Shown piece by piece: positions 47,433-56,545 of a stretch of 64,000 nt of DNA. The notes under the pieces were generated by a model. That model was given only the letters and a program-made list of their open reading frames with translations. It had not been told where the DNA came from and did not search any database. A program made the position numbers and the translations under genes. Origin of the DNA: Streptomyces sp. NBC_00704 (GTDB lineage Bacteria; Actinomycetota; Actinomycetes; Streptomycetales; Streptomycetaceae); the NCBI RefSeq assembly GCF_036226605.1, contig NZ_CP109000.1:5328501-5392500 (forward strand). The letters are read 5' to 3'. Numbering within the stretch: position 1 is the stretch's first letter; each line of letters begins with the position of its first letter.

Positions 47433-48992
47433 TCAGGAACAGACGGTTCCGGCGGCGGGCGCCTTGCCGTTCAGCAGGTACGCGTTCACCGCCCCCTGCA
47501 CGCACTTGTTCTTGCTGTCGTACGCGCCGTGCCCCTGCCCCTTGTACGTCAGCTCCACCCCGACCCCCGGGCCCAGCGCGTCCACCATCCTGCGCGCGCC
47601 CTCGTACGGGGTCGCCGGGTCCCCGGTGTTGCCCACGACCAGGATCGGCGCCGACCCCCGTGCGCTCACGTCCGGATGGTCGGCGGCGCCCGGCACGGCC
47701 CAGTCGGTGCAGGTCACCATGGACCAGGCCAGGAAGTCCCCGAAGACGGGCGAGGCGGCCCGGAACCTCGGCAGCTTCTCCTGGACGTCGGCGACCGAGT
47801 AACGCGTCTTGTCGTCGGCGCAGTTGACGGACACGTTGGCGGCGGTGATGTTGCTGTACTCGCCGTTCTCGCTGCGCCCGTTCATGAGGTCGGACAGCAG
47901 CAGTAGGGTCTGGCCGTTCCCCGCGTAGGCCTGCTCCAGGCCCTCGGTGAGGTACTCCCAGAACTCCTTCGCGTACAGCGCCTGTGCGATGCCGTTGGTC
48001 GCGGCGCTCTCGGTCAGCATCCGCGGAAGGACACCTGGGATCGGTTTGCGGTCGAGGGCCCGCAGAAGGCGCGTGATGCGGTCCTCGACGTCCTGGGCGC
48101 TGTCCCCGACGGGACAGTCCTCCGTCTTGGACGTGCAGTCCTCGGCGAAGTTGCGCAGCGCGAGCTGGAAGCCCCGGGCCTGCCCGAGCGCGCCCTGCTC
48201 GGACGTCTGCGTAGGGTCGACGACCCCGTCGAAGACCGCCCGCCCCACGTGCTTCGGGAACAGATGGGCGTACACGCCACCGAGTTCGGTGCCGTAGGAG
48301 ATGCCGAAGTAGTACAGCCGGTCGTCGCCGAGCACCTGGCGCATCAGGTCCATGTCGCGGGCCGCGTCGGTGGTCCGCACATGGGGGAGCGTCCGGCCGG
48401 AGTGCTTCTCGCAGGCCGCGTTGAACGTCCGGGTGTGGTCCAGCAGGGCGGTGCGCTCGGCGGCGTCGTCGGGTGTGGCGTCCTGCTGGAAGTAGGCGTC
48501 GAGCTGCTGGTCGTTCTCGCAGCGCACGCCGGCGCTGCGGCCGACCCCGCGCGGGTCGAAGCTCACCAGGTCGTAGCGGGTGCGCAGGGCCGCGTACTGG
48601 TCGCCGAAGGCGGGCAGCGTGGAGACGCCCGAGCCGCCCGGGCCGCCGAAGTTGAAGATCAGCGAGCCGATGCGCCGGTCGCGGTCGCCGTCGGCCCGGG
48701 CCCTGATCAGGGCGATGCCGATGGTGTCGCCTGCGGGGTCCGCCCAGTCGAGGGGCGCCTTCATGGTGGCGCACTGCCAGGTGCCGCCGTGCGGCAGCGG
48801 AGAGGGCGCGCTGCCCCCTCCTTCCGCCTGGGAGGGGGCGGGGCAGTCCTTCCAGGTGAGCTTCTGGGCCGTCGGATCCCCGTTGTGCGCCTCCTCGTCG
48901 CAGCCGGCCGCCAGGGAGCAGGACAGCACGCAGACGACGGTCAGTGCGGCCACGCGCGCACGCAAGGGGCGCGGACGGAGGGGGATCGGCAT
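47433..48992 (-). CDS. Secreted lipoprotein alpha/beta hydrolase (tripeptidyl aminopeptidase-like) 2
   Basis: A 519-residue paralogue of the gene at 45497. The lipobox is LAAGC. The same motif chain is LIFNFGGPGGSGVSTLPAFG, SFDPRGVGRSAGVRC, GISYGTELGG with S232, GNTGDPATPYEGARRMVD and GQGHGAY. Both paralogues end in VCS preceded by a conserved C-terminal Cys. ATG 48992 is preferred over ATG 49001 because the latter has no site at a working distance. Tandem duplication is evident. It probably lies in a peptide-processing envelope role. Confidence 0.9.
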   Translation of the reverse strand: MPIPLRPRPLRARVAALTVVCVLSCSLAAGCDEEAHNGDPTAQKLTWKDCPAPSQAEGGGSAPSPLPHGGTWQCATMKAPLDWADPAGDTIGIALIRARADGDRDRRIGSLIFNFGGPGGSGVSTLPAFGDQYAALRTRYDLVSFDPRGVGRSAGVRCENDQQLDAYFQQDATPDDAAERTALLDHTRTFNAACEKHSGRTLPHVRTTDAARDMDLMRQVLGDDRLYYFGISYGTELGGVYAHLFPKHVGRAVFDGVVDPTQTSEQGALGQARGFQLALRNFAEDCTSKTEDCPVGDSAQDVEDRITRLLRALDRKPIPGVLPRMLTESAATNGIAQALYAKEFWEYLTEGLEQAYAGNGQTLLLLSDLMNGRSENGEYSNITAANVSVNCADDKTRYSVADVQEKLPRFRAASPVFGDFLAWSMVTCTDWAVPGAADHPDVSARGSAPILVVGNTGDPATPYEGARRMVDALGPGVGVELTYKGQGHGAYDSKNKCVQGAVNAYLLNGKAPAAGTVCS

Positions 48993-49081
48993 GGCACCCA
49001 TCCTGCGGCGGCGTCACGGCACGCGCGCGGGGCGCGGGCCGTACGAGGTACCCGCCGTGCGGTCCGGAAGGGCGGACGTCC

Positions 49082-51829
49082 CTACAGGGCGCCCTTGCGG
49101 CTCAGCTGGTTGAAGGCGAGCCAGCCCGGGAGGACCGGCAGCCACAGCGTCAGCAGACGGAAGAGCAGCACGGCAGGGGCCGCGACCTCCTTGGGGAGCC
49201 CGACCGCGATGAGACCGACCGTCAGGGTCGCCTCGACGGCGCCGACTCCGCCCGGTGTCGGGGCGGCGGAACCGAGGGCGTTGCCGGCGAGGAAGACGAC
49301 GGCGACGCTGGCGATGCTCAGGGAGGTCGTCCCGTCGCCGAACGCGCGGATCGACGCGTCCAGGCACATCACGAAGCACGCGGTGAGCAAAAGCATGCCG
49401 CCGATGCCGGTGACCAGCTTCTGCGGCCGCTGTAGCACGTCCAGCATGCGCGGCACGACCCCGGCGAACAGCGAGCGCACGCGCGTGGAGACGAACTTGC
49501 GCAGGAACGGCACCGACGTCACCACGAGCACGAGCACCGCCACCGTGAGCAGACCCGCGATGACCGTGCGGGACGGCGACAGGGACGGCGTCTTCTCGGT
49601 GCCGGTCAGGTAGCCGAACGACAGCAGCATCAGGATGTGGCAGCCGAGCCCGAACAGCTGCGACGCGCCGACGCTGGCGACGGCGAGCCCCGGCCGCACG
49701 CCCGAGCGCTGTAGGAAGCGCGTGTTCAGCGCGACCCCGCCGACCGCGGCCGGGGCGACGATCTTCACGAACGAGCCGGCGACCTGGGCGGCGACGGTCC
49801 GCGGGAAGGGCACCCGCTCCGGGACGAAGCCCAGCAGGCTCATCGCCGCGGCCACGTAGCTCAGCGCGGAGAACAGCACGGCGGCGGCGACCCAGCCCCA
49901 GTCGGCGTTCTCGATGAGCGGGCCGAACTCGATGTGCGTGAGCTGGGTCAGCAGGAAGTACGCGCCGATGGCGCCCGCGATGACGCTCATCAGGGTGCGC
50001 GGCCGCACCCGCTCCAGCCGGGCCGGCTCGACCGGCGCCTGGGGGCGGATGAGCAGCACCTCGTGCCGGATCTGCGTCAGCAGGTCCTCCTCGCGCGCCT
50101 CCTCCACCGCCTCGTCGATGGCGCGCTTCTCGGCCCGCGCCTCCGCGCGCTCGGCCTTCTTGCCGGGCTTCTCCAGGACGACGGTCCCGGCGGCGCCGTG
50201 CTCCGACGCCTCCAGGCGGGCCTGCTTCGCCTGCTGGGAGGCCTCCAGGACCGCCTCCCGCTCGCGCTGCGCCCGCTCACGCGCCAGCCGGCGCAGCGTC
50301 GCGCGCGTGGAGCGCGTCAGCGCGATGGGCTGGAGCATCGGCAGGCAGTCCGCGACCGCGTCCGGCCCGAGCACGCCCACCGCGGAGGCCACCGCGCGTT
50401 GGGCGCCGACGCGCAGTCCGAGCGTCGTCACGAGCTGGGCGACGTCCATGCGCAGCAGCAGGTCGCCGGCCGCGATCTCGCCGCCGCGCAGATCGGTGAG
50501 GATCACCGTGCCGGAACGATCCACCAGGATGGCGTCGCCCGCGAGCCGGCGGTGCGCGATCCGCCGCGACTGCAGCGCGCGCACCTGGTGCCAGGCGTTG
50601 CGCAGCAGCTCGTCGGTGATCTCCTCGTCCGACAGCGAGTCGAGGGTGCGGCCACCGGTGTGCTCGTAGACGAGCATCACCGCGTCGGGTCCCAGTTCCG
50701 AGGTCGCGATCAGCTTCGGCGCGTTGGCGCCCGCCGCGATGGCCGCGTAGGCGAGCAGGGCCTCCTGCTCCAGCGCCTGGCGCAGCGACTGCAGGCTGCT
50801 GCGGGTGGCAAAGCCGCGCAGCGTCAGGTTGCGCCACGCGCGGTAGAAGAAGCCCTGGGCCTGCTGCTCCCGGTCGACGACCGTGACGTCCAGCGGCGGC
50901 CCGTCCTCCAGGGTGACGAAGTAGCGTCGGCCGCGGTCGCCGTCGGTGGCGTCGGAGACCTCCTCGCGGGCCGCGCTGACCGGGCGGAACCCGACGTGCC
51001 GCAGCCCCGCCATCAGCGTCCGCCCCGTGGGGCGCACGTTCGGAGAGCCGACCGCGTACAGCGTCCCGTAGGCCACGGTCCAGCCGATCAGCACCGTGAG
51101 GATGATCGAGAAGGGTGTCGTGTACCCGGTGACGAGCATCGAGAAGGCATCCAGCATCAGCACGATCCACAGCACCGAGCGCCAGCGCGGCCGCCGCGAC
51201 ATGCCGACGGCCGTCATGTAGGCGATGACGGGCGCCAGATAGCCGTGCACCGGATCGGTGAGGGCGTGGATGTCGCCGGGGGAGGGCTGGGTGAGCGCCT
51301 CCTGGATCGACCCCGGAGCGCCCTTGGCGACCCACAGGTCGGTGGCGAGGGTCACGCCGTGCGCGAGGACGGCCGCGAGCACGCCGTCGGCGATGCGCAG
51401 TCCGTCGCGCTTGATCAGCCGCTCGATCGCGAAGGCCACGGGCACGAGCAGGATCGCGATGCTGGAGGCCAGCCCCGCGATCTTGATCAGGAGGTCGGGC
51501 GCCTGACCGGTGCCCTTGTTGATGTCCTGTTCGAGGCCCGAGGTCGTTCCGTGTGCGAAGGCGGCGACGGCCAGCAGGACGACGACGGCGAGCACGCCGA
51601 TCAGCAGGCGCATCAGGTCGGAGGGGCGGTGCACGCGCGCGGGAAGCAGGGGTTCGTCGCCCTCCACCTCGTCGATGTGCACCTCCTCCGGCTCCTCGGC
51701 CTCGCGTGTCCCGTCCAGCGGCGCCCCGCCCTTCGGTACGTCCCGGGAAACCCCGTCGGCGGCGTCCGGGCGCGACGCAGCGTCAGAGGTGCCCTCCGCG
51801 CCCTCAGGTCGCACGCCCTGCTGCTTCAT
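49082..51829 (-). CDS. LPG-synthase-like (UPF0104) membrane protein fused to a kinase-like domain
   Basis: A 915-residue multi-domain protein. An acidic tail (about 1-65) leads to about five membrane helices, then a cytosolic domain (about 270-520). That domain has APKLIATSELGPDAVMLVYEHTGGRTLDSL, H426-R-R-L-A-G-D432 and T-D446-L-R-G-G, in the places of the catalytic loop and DFG motif of RIO/ABC1-type kinases, though the catalytic Asp is Arg and the metal Asn is Asp. A charged helical linker (520-600) precedes a TIGR00374/UPF0104 domain with about eight helices (GALIGAYFLLTQLTHIEF, NALGSAAPTPGGVGAVEATLTVGLI). Possibly lipid-linked flipping under nucleotide control. ATG 51829 with AAGAAGAG upstream; an in-frame ATG exists at 51853. 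Confidence 0.85.
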   Translation of the reverse strand: MKQQGVRPEGAEGTSDAASRPDAADGVSRDVPKGGAPLDGTREAEEPEEVHIDEVEGDEPLLPARVHRPSDLMRLLIGVLAVVVLLAVAAFAHGTTSGLEQDINKGTGQAPDLLIKIAGLASSIAILLVPVAFAIERLIKRDGLRIADGVLAAVLAHGVTLATDLWVAKGAPGSIQEALTQPSPGDIHALTDPVHGYLAPVIAYMTAVGMSRRPRWRSVLWIVLMLDAFSMLVTGYTTPFSIILTVLIGWTVAYGTLYAVGSPNVRPTGRTLMAGLRHVGFRPVSAAREEVSDATDGDRGRRYFVTLEDGPPLDVTVVDREQQAQGFFYRAWRNLTLRGFATRSSLQSLRQALEQEALLAYAAIAAGANAPKLIATSELGPDAVMLVYEHTGGRTLDSLSDEEITDELLRNAWHQVRALQSRRIAHRRLAGDAILVDRSGTVILTDLRGGEIAAGDLLLRMDVAQLVTTLGLRVGAQRAVASAVGVLGPDAVADCLPMLQPIALTRSTRATLRRLARERAQREREAVLEASQQAKQARLEASEHGAAGTVVLEKPGKKAERAEARAEKRAIDEAVEEAREEDLLTQIRHEVLLIRPQAPVEPARLERVRPRTLMSVIAGAIGAYFLLTQLTHIEFGPLIENADWGWVAAAVLFSALSYVAAAMSLLGFVPERVPFPRTVAAQVAGSFVKIVAPAAVGGVALNTRFLQRSGVRPGLAVASVGASQLFGLGCHILMLLSFGYLTGTEKTPSLSPSRTVIAGLLTVAVLVLVVTSVPFLRKFVSTRVRSLFAGVVPRMLDVLQRPQKLVTGIGGMLLLTACFVMCLDASIRAFGDGTTSLSIASVAVVFLAGNALGSAAPTPGGVGAVEATLTVGLIAVGLPKEVAAPAVLLFRLLTLWLPVLPGWLAFNQLSRKGAL

Positions 51830-52015
51830 CGTCTCTTCTTGGTCTCGTATCACCGGTCACCGCCCGCACGATGGTGGCATGCCGCACCGACACACGGGGG
51901 CATCAGGGTGCAAATGCGGGGGCGCACAGTCTGCCCGACGGGCTGCCGGGGGGCGAGGGTCACACAAAGTCGCGGGCCCGTCGCATTGTCGGTGCCGTGG
52001 GGCAGGATGGGGCGG

Positions 52016-52402
52016 ATGAGCGAGCAGAGCCTTCCGGATGACGCCCGCCCGGAGTACACCGACGCCCTGCCGGAGTACGCCGAGCGGGTCCTCGAGGTCG
52101 CGGAGCTGATCCCGCCCGGGCGGGTCATGACGTACGGCGACGTCGCGGAGTGGCTCCAGGAGGGCGGGCCGAGACAGGTCGGCAGGGTGATGGCGCTGTA
52201 CGGCGGCGCCGCCCCGTGGTGGCGCGTCGTGCGCGCGGACGGGGTGCTGCTCCCGGGCCACGAACTGCGGGCCCTGAACCACTACCGCGCCGAGGGCACC
52301 CCGCTGAAGGAGGCGAGCAGGGCGGCCGAGGGCCATGTGCCGCGCCTCGACATGAGACGGGCGAGATGGGACGGCGGCCAGGACGCGGAAGGTCACACCT
52401 GA
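52016..52402 (+). CDS. Alkyltransferase-like protein (ATL)
   Basis: A 128-residue DNA-binding protein of the O6-alkylguanine transferase fold, without the acceptor cysteine. The active-site PCHRV of real MGMT reads P67-W68-W69-R70-V71. GRVMTYGDVAEWLQEGGPRQVGRVMALY is the helix-turn-helix and arginine finger, and LPGHELRALNHYRAEG follows. ATLs bind bulky O6-alkyl-guanine and hand it to nucleotide-excision repair. It corresponds to Rv3204. ATG 52016; the upstream CAGGAT hexamer at 52003-52008 is 7 nt before it, so a leaderless promoter is possible. Confidence 0.9.
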   Translation: MSEQSLPDDARPEYTDALPEYAERVLEVAELIPPGRVMTYGDVAEWLQEGGPRQVGRVMALYGGAAPWWRVVRADGVLLPGHELRALNHYRAEGTPLKEASRAAEGHVPRLDMRRARWDGGQDAEGHT

Positions 52403-52722
52403 CAGCTTCCGCCATCGCGGAGCGCCGGGGGGATCTTGCGGCTCGTACGGGGGAAACACCGCGAACCGGGCACGTCCGTGACATGGCGTACGTTCGAGGG
52501 ACGAGAGAGACGCGTGGCCCGCGGGCCGGGAGGGCCGCGAGGGCCGCGCGGGCGACCCGGTTCGCGTGCGCGGCCAGGGGCCCCGGGGAAGAGGCGGAAG
52601 CCGTCTTCCCGGGCCGACGGTCGGCGTAGCGTCGGCCGCACACGTCTCCCTCACCCCGCGACCACCGCTCTTGCCGAGCGTCGCTCCGACAACCAGCACA
52701 CCCACCAGGACCGGCGAACCAC
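52403..52722. promoter_or_regulatory. 320-bp region upstream of adnA
   Basis: No gene. A TAGCGT hexamer at 52627-52632 is a candidate -10, giving a leader of about 85 nt. The stretch is rich in short GGGCC-type inverted segments. No clear LexA box (CGAAC-N4-GTTCG) was found. The leader has no obvious ribosome-binding site in front of GTG 52723. Confidence 0.35.
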
Positions 52723-55700
52723 GTGAGCTCCTCTTCCTCCACCAGGCGCCTGCCGCACCCCCAGGGTCGGCAGGGCAACAGTGGCGCTTACCGGCTGGTG
52801 CGCACCCCGGCGGCCCGGCCGGCCCCCCCTCGTCTGGACGCCGCCCAGCGCGCGGTGGTTGACCACGGCGCCGGCCCGCTGCTCGTCCTGGCCGGTCCGG
52901 GCACGGGGAAGACGACGACGCTCGTCGAGTCCGTGGCGGCCAGGATCGCCGCCGGCGGCGACCCCGCGCGCATCCTGGTGCTCACCTTCAGCCGCAAGGC
53001 GGCCGTCGAACTGCGCGACCGGATGGCGCTGCGCATGGGCGCCGCCCACGCACCCCAGGCGACCACCTTCCACTCGTACTGCTACGCCCTGGTGCGCGCC
53101 CACCAGGACGCCGAACTGTTCGTCGAACCCCTGCGCCTGCTGTCCGGACCCGAGCAGGACGTCGCGGTCCGCGAACTGCTCGCCGGCCAGCTCGACCTGC
53201 AACGGCTCGGCCTCGCGCACGTACGGTGGCCGGACGAACTGCGCGCCTGTCTCACCACCCGCGGCTTCGCCGACGAGGTCCGCGCGGTGCTGGCCCGCAG
53301 CCGCGAGCTGGGCCTCGGCCCGGCCGCCCTGGACGCCTTCGCCCACCGCATCGGCCGACCCGACTGGCGCGCCGCGGCCGCCTTCCTCGCCGAGTACCTC
53401 GACGTGCTCGACCTGCACGGCGTGATCGACTACGCGGAACTCGTCCACCGCGCGGTCCTCCTCGCCCACCGCACCGAGGTCGCCCACCGGCTCGCCGCCC
53501 AGTACGACGCGGTCTTCGTCGACGAGTACCAGGACACCGACCCCGCCCAGGTGCGGCTGCTGCACGCCCTCGCCGGCGGCGGCCGCACCCTGGTCGCGTT
53601 CGGCGACCCCGACCAGTCGATCTACACCTTCCGCGGCGCCGACGTGAACGGCATCCTCGACTTCCCGCAGGCCTTCCCGCGCCTCGACGGCCGCCCCGCC
53701 CCCGTCGAGGTCCTGCGCACCTCCCGCCGCTCCGCAGCAGCCCTGCTGGCCGCCACCCGGCTGCTCACCCAGCGGATGCCGCTGACCCGGCTGCCCGCCG
53801 CGAAGGTCCGCGCCCACCGCGAACTCGCGGCCGTACGCGACGGCGGATGCGTCGAGGTCCACACGTACCCGACCGCGGGCGCCGAGCTCGACAACGTCGC
53901 CGACATCCTGCGCCGCGCGCACCTGGAGGACGGCGTCCCCTGGAGCGACATGGCCGTCCTGGTGCGCGCCGGCTCCCGCACGATCCCGACGGTCCGCCGC
54001 GCCCTGACGGCCGCGGGCGTCCCCCTCGACATCGACGGCGACGACCTCCCCCTGCGCCACGAACCGGCGGTCGCCCCCCTGCTGACGGCCCTGCGGGCCA
54101 TCGCCACGGCAGAGACCGCCCGGCCGACGGCGACCGCCCCGGCCCAGCCCACCGCAAGGGCAGCCGCCGAGAGCGGGAACGGCGCTGTCGCGACACCGCA
54201 GAACGCGGGAGACGCGGGCGCTCCCGACGGCCCCCGGCCGCACGCGGTCGGTCCAGGAGACCCCGCCGACGGCGCGGGCAGTGAGACCGCCGACGGCGCG
54301 GACGACGAGACGAGCGGCGGCGCGGACGACGAACAGGGCGCGGAGGCGGCGGGAGCGTCGGAGGCGTCGGGGCCGGCGGGGGTGCCGGAGCGTGTCCGGG
54401 CCGCCGCCGCAGACGACGACGCCTGCTGGCTGGACACCGAGACCGCCCTCACCCTGCTCGCCTCCCCCCTCGCGGGGATGGACGCCGCCGATCTGCGCCG
54501 CCTCGGCCGTGCGCTGCGCGAGGAGGAACGCGCCGCCGGAGACCCGCTGCCGCCGCCCTCCGACGTCCTGCTCGCCCGCGCCCTGGCCGAGCCGGAACGC
54601 CTGGTCGCCCACGACCCGGCCTACGCGCGCGGCGCCCAGCGCCTGGGCGCGCTGCTGGCGACGGCCCGCGAGCGTCTCGCACGGGGCGGCACGGCCGAGG
54701 AAGCGCTGTGGGACCTGTGGGACGGCACGCCCTGGCCCGCACGCCTGGAGCGCGCCGCCCGGCGCGGCGGCGCGGCCGGCCGCAACGCCGACCGGGACCT
54801 GGACGCCGTGTGCGCGCTGTTCGCCACCGCCGCGCGCGCGGAGGAGCGCACCGGCGGCCGCGGCGCGCTGAACTTCCTGGCCGAGATCGAGGCCGAGGAC
54901 ATCGCCGCCGACACCCTCGCCCGGCGGGCCGTGCGCCCCGACGCGGTACGCCTCATGACCGCCCACCGCGCCAAGGGCCTGGAATGGCGCCTGGTCGTCG
55001 TCGCCGGCGTCCAGGAGGGCCTGTGGCCGGACCTGCGCCGCCGCGGCTCCCTCCTGGAGGCCGACCGCATCGGCCGCGACGGACTCGCCGAGCCCCTCAC
55101 ACCGGGCGCGCTGCTCGCCGAGGAGCGCCGCCTCTTCTACGTGGCCGCCACCCGCGCGCGGGAGCGCCTCGTCGTCACCGCGGTGAAGGCGCCCGCCGAC
55201 GACGGCGACCAGCCCTCGCGCTTCCTGACCGAACTCGGCGTCGAGCCCCAGGACGTCACCAGCCGCCCCCGCCGCCCCCTCGCGGTCGCCGCCCTGGTCG
55301 CCGAACTGCGCGCCACGACGGTCGACCCGCGCGCGTCCGCCACGCTCAGGGAGGCCGCCGCCCGCCGCCTGGCCCGGCTGGCGGCCCTCGCCGACGAGGA
55401 CGGCAGGCCCCTGGTGCCGGCCGCCCACCCCTACCGCTGGTGGGGCATGTTCGAGCCGACCGAGAGCAAGGTGCCGCTGCGCGACCGCGACCAGCCCGTC
55501 GTGCTCTCCGGCAGCGCCCTCGACCAGCTCGCCAACACCTGCGCGCTGCAATGGTTCCTGGGCCGCGAGGTGAAGGCGGACGCCCCCGCCACCGTCGCCC
55601 AGGGCTTCGGCAACGTGGTGCACGTCCTCGCCGACGAGGTCGCCTCCGGGCACACCCCGGCCGACCTCGACGTCCTCATGGAACGCCTCGACTCCGTGTG

Positions 55701-56298
55701 GAACGCCCTCGCCTTCGACGCCCCCTGGAAGTCGGCACAGGAGAAGGCGCACGCGCGCGTGGCGCTCGAACGCTTCCTGCAGTGGCATGTGATGGACCGC
55801 ACCGGCCGCACCCCGGTCGCCAGCGAACACGACTTCGACGTCACGCTCGAAGCCGGCGAGTACGAGGTCCGCATCCGCGGCCAGATGGACCGGGTGGAGG
55901 CCGACGGCGAAGGCCGCGCCTACGTCGTCGACTTCAAGACGGGCAAACAGGCGCCCACGTCCCGCGAGGTCGAGCGCCACCCGCAGCTCGCCGTCTACCA
56001 GCTCGCGGTGCGCGAAGGCGCCGTCGACGAGGCCTTCGACGGCGTACGGCCCGCACCGGGCGGCGCCGAACTCGTCCAGCTGCGCCAGGGCGCCGCCAAG
56101 CGGGACGGCGGGGACGCCCTGCCCAAGGTGCAGGCGCAGGAACCGCTGGAGGGCGAGTGGGTCGGGGACCTGCTGGCGACAGCGGCTGGCAAGGTCCTCG
56201 ACGAGCGGTTCACCCCGACCGCGGGCCAGCAGTGCGCCCACTGCGCGTTCCGCGCCTCGTGCAGCGCCCGGCCCGAGGGACGCCACGTCGTCGACTGA
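52723..56298 (+). CDS. adnA: AdnA-type helicase-nuclease subunit
   Basis: A 1191-residue UvrD-like superfamily-1 helicase with a C-terminal RecB-type nuclease. Motif I AGPGTGKT (K63), Ia LTFSRKAAVEL, II VDEYQDTD, III GDPDQSIYTFRGA, IV/V MTAHRAKGLEW, VI YVAATRARERLV. The nuclease has D1070-F-K1072 and QLAVYQLA. An AddB-type Fe-S box has C940, then C1171-x2-C1174-x5-C1180. Residues about 463-560 are an Ala/Gly/Asp-rich insert. AdnAB resects double-strand breaks in mycobacteria; here it pairs with AdnB downstream. GTG 52723. Confidence 0.93.
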   Translation: MSSSSSTRRLPHPQGRQGNSGAYRLVRTPAARPAPPRLDAAQRAVVDHGAGPLLVLAGPGTGKTTTLVESVAARIAAGGDPARILVLTFSRKAAVELRDRMALRMGAAHAPQATTFHSYCYALVRAHQDAELFVEPLRLLSGPEQDVAVRELLAGQLDLQRLGLAHVRWPDELRACLTTRGFADEVRAVLARSRELGLGPAALDAFAHRIGRPDWRAAAAFLAEYLDVLDLHGVIDYAELVHRAVLLAHRTEVAHRLAAQYDAVFVDEYQDTDPAQVRLLHALAGGGRTLVAFGDPDQSIYTFRGADVNGILDFPQAFPRLDGRPAPVEVLRTSRRSAAALLAATRLLTQRMPLTRLPAAKVRAHRELAAVRDGGCVEVHTYPTAGAELDNVADILRRAHLEDGVPWSDMAVLVRAGSRTIPTVRRALTAAGVPLDIDGDDLPLRHEPAVAPLLTALRAIATAETARPTATAPAQPTARAAAESGNGAVATPQNAGDAGAPDGPRPHAVGPGDPADGAGSETADGADDETSGGADDEQGAEAAGASEASGPAGVPERVRAAAADDDACWLDTETALTLLASPLAGMDAADLRRLGRALREEERAAGDPLPPPSDVLLARALAEPERLVAHDPAYARGAQRLGALLATARERLARGGTAEEALWDLWDGTPWPARLERAARRGGAAGRNADRDLDAVCALFATAARAEERTGGRGALNFLAEIEAEDIAADTLARRAVRPDAVRLMTAHRAKGLEWRLVVVAGVQEGLWPDLRRRGSLLEADRIGRDGLAEPLTPGALLAEERRLFYVAATRARERLVVTAVKAPADDGDQPSRFLTELGVEPQDVTSRPRRPLAVAALVAELRATTVDPRASATLREAAARRLARLAALADEDGRPLVPAAHPYRWWGMFEPTESKVPLRDRDQPVVLSGSALDQLANTCALQWFLGREVKADAPATVAQGFGNVVHVLADEVASGHTPADLDVLMERLDSVWNALAFDAPWKSAQEKAHARVALERFLQWHVMDRTGRTPVASEHDFDVTLEAGEYEVRIRGQMDRVEADGEGRAYVVDFKTGKQAPTSREVERHPQLAVYQLAVREGAVDEAFDGVRPAPGGAELVQLRQGAAKRDGGDALPKVQAQEPLEGEWVGDLLATAAGKVLDERFTPTAGQQCAHCAFRASCSARPEGRHVVD

Positions 56299-56337
56299 GC
56301 CGCACGAGCCGCGCGAGGCCGGCGGGACCGGTGGTGC

Positions 56338-56391
56338 GAGCCCGGGCGGCGGCGCGAGCCCGGGCGGCGGCGCGAGCCCGGGCGGCGGCGC
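56338..56391. repeat. 18-bp tandem repeat, three copies
   Basis: gagcccgggcggcggcgc three times exactly, in the 247-bp gap between adnA and adnB. Each unit has a CCCGGG core and can pair with the next. Confidence 0.8.
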
Positions 56392-56533
56392 GAGGCGAGA
56401 CCGCCGTGCGAGCCGGGCAGGACCGGTCGGGCAAGTCCCGCCCGGCGGGGTGTGACGGACCGCACCACCCACGCTGAGCTGCGCCTCAGCCTGGGCGACG
56501 GGTGATTTGTCATCGAGTGTCAGTGCCCGCCGC

Positions 56534-56539
56534 TAGCCT
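56534..56539 (+). promoter_or_regulatory. -10 hexamer of a leaderless promoter (adnB)
   Basis: TAGCCT 6 nt before ATG 56546. It indicates that adnB can be transcribed independently of adnA. Confidence 0.6.
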
Positions 56540-56545
56540 CTCCCC

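Noticed and set aside
52403..52722. A LexA/SOS box upstream of adnA
   Set aside because: Only isolated halves such as cgaac and gttcg occur, without the CGAAC-N4-GTTCG spacing.
56338..56391. CRISPR array
   Set aside because: Units are directly adjacent without spacers, and no cas gene is present. The same holds for 2365-2418 and 25296-25350.
52651..56472. A minus-strand open frame of more than 1200 codons opposite adnA
   Set aside because: It is opposite a gene with all helicase and nuclease motifs, and is a composition artefact.
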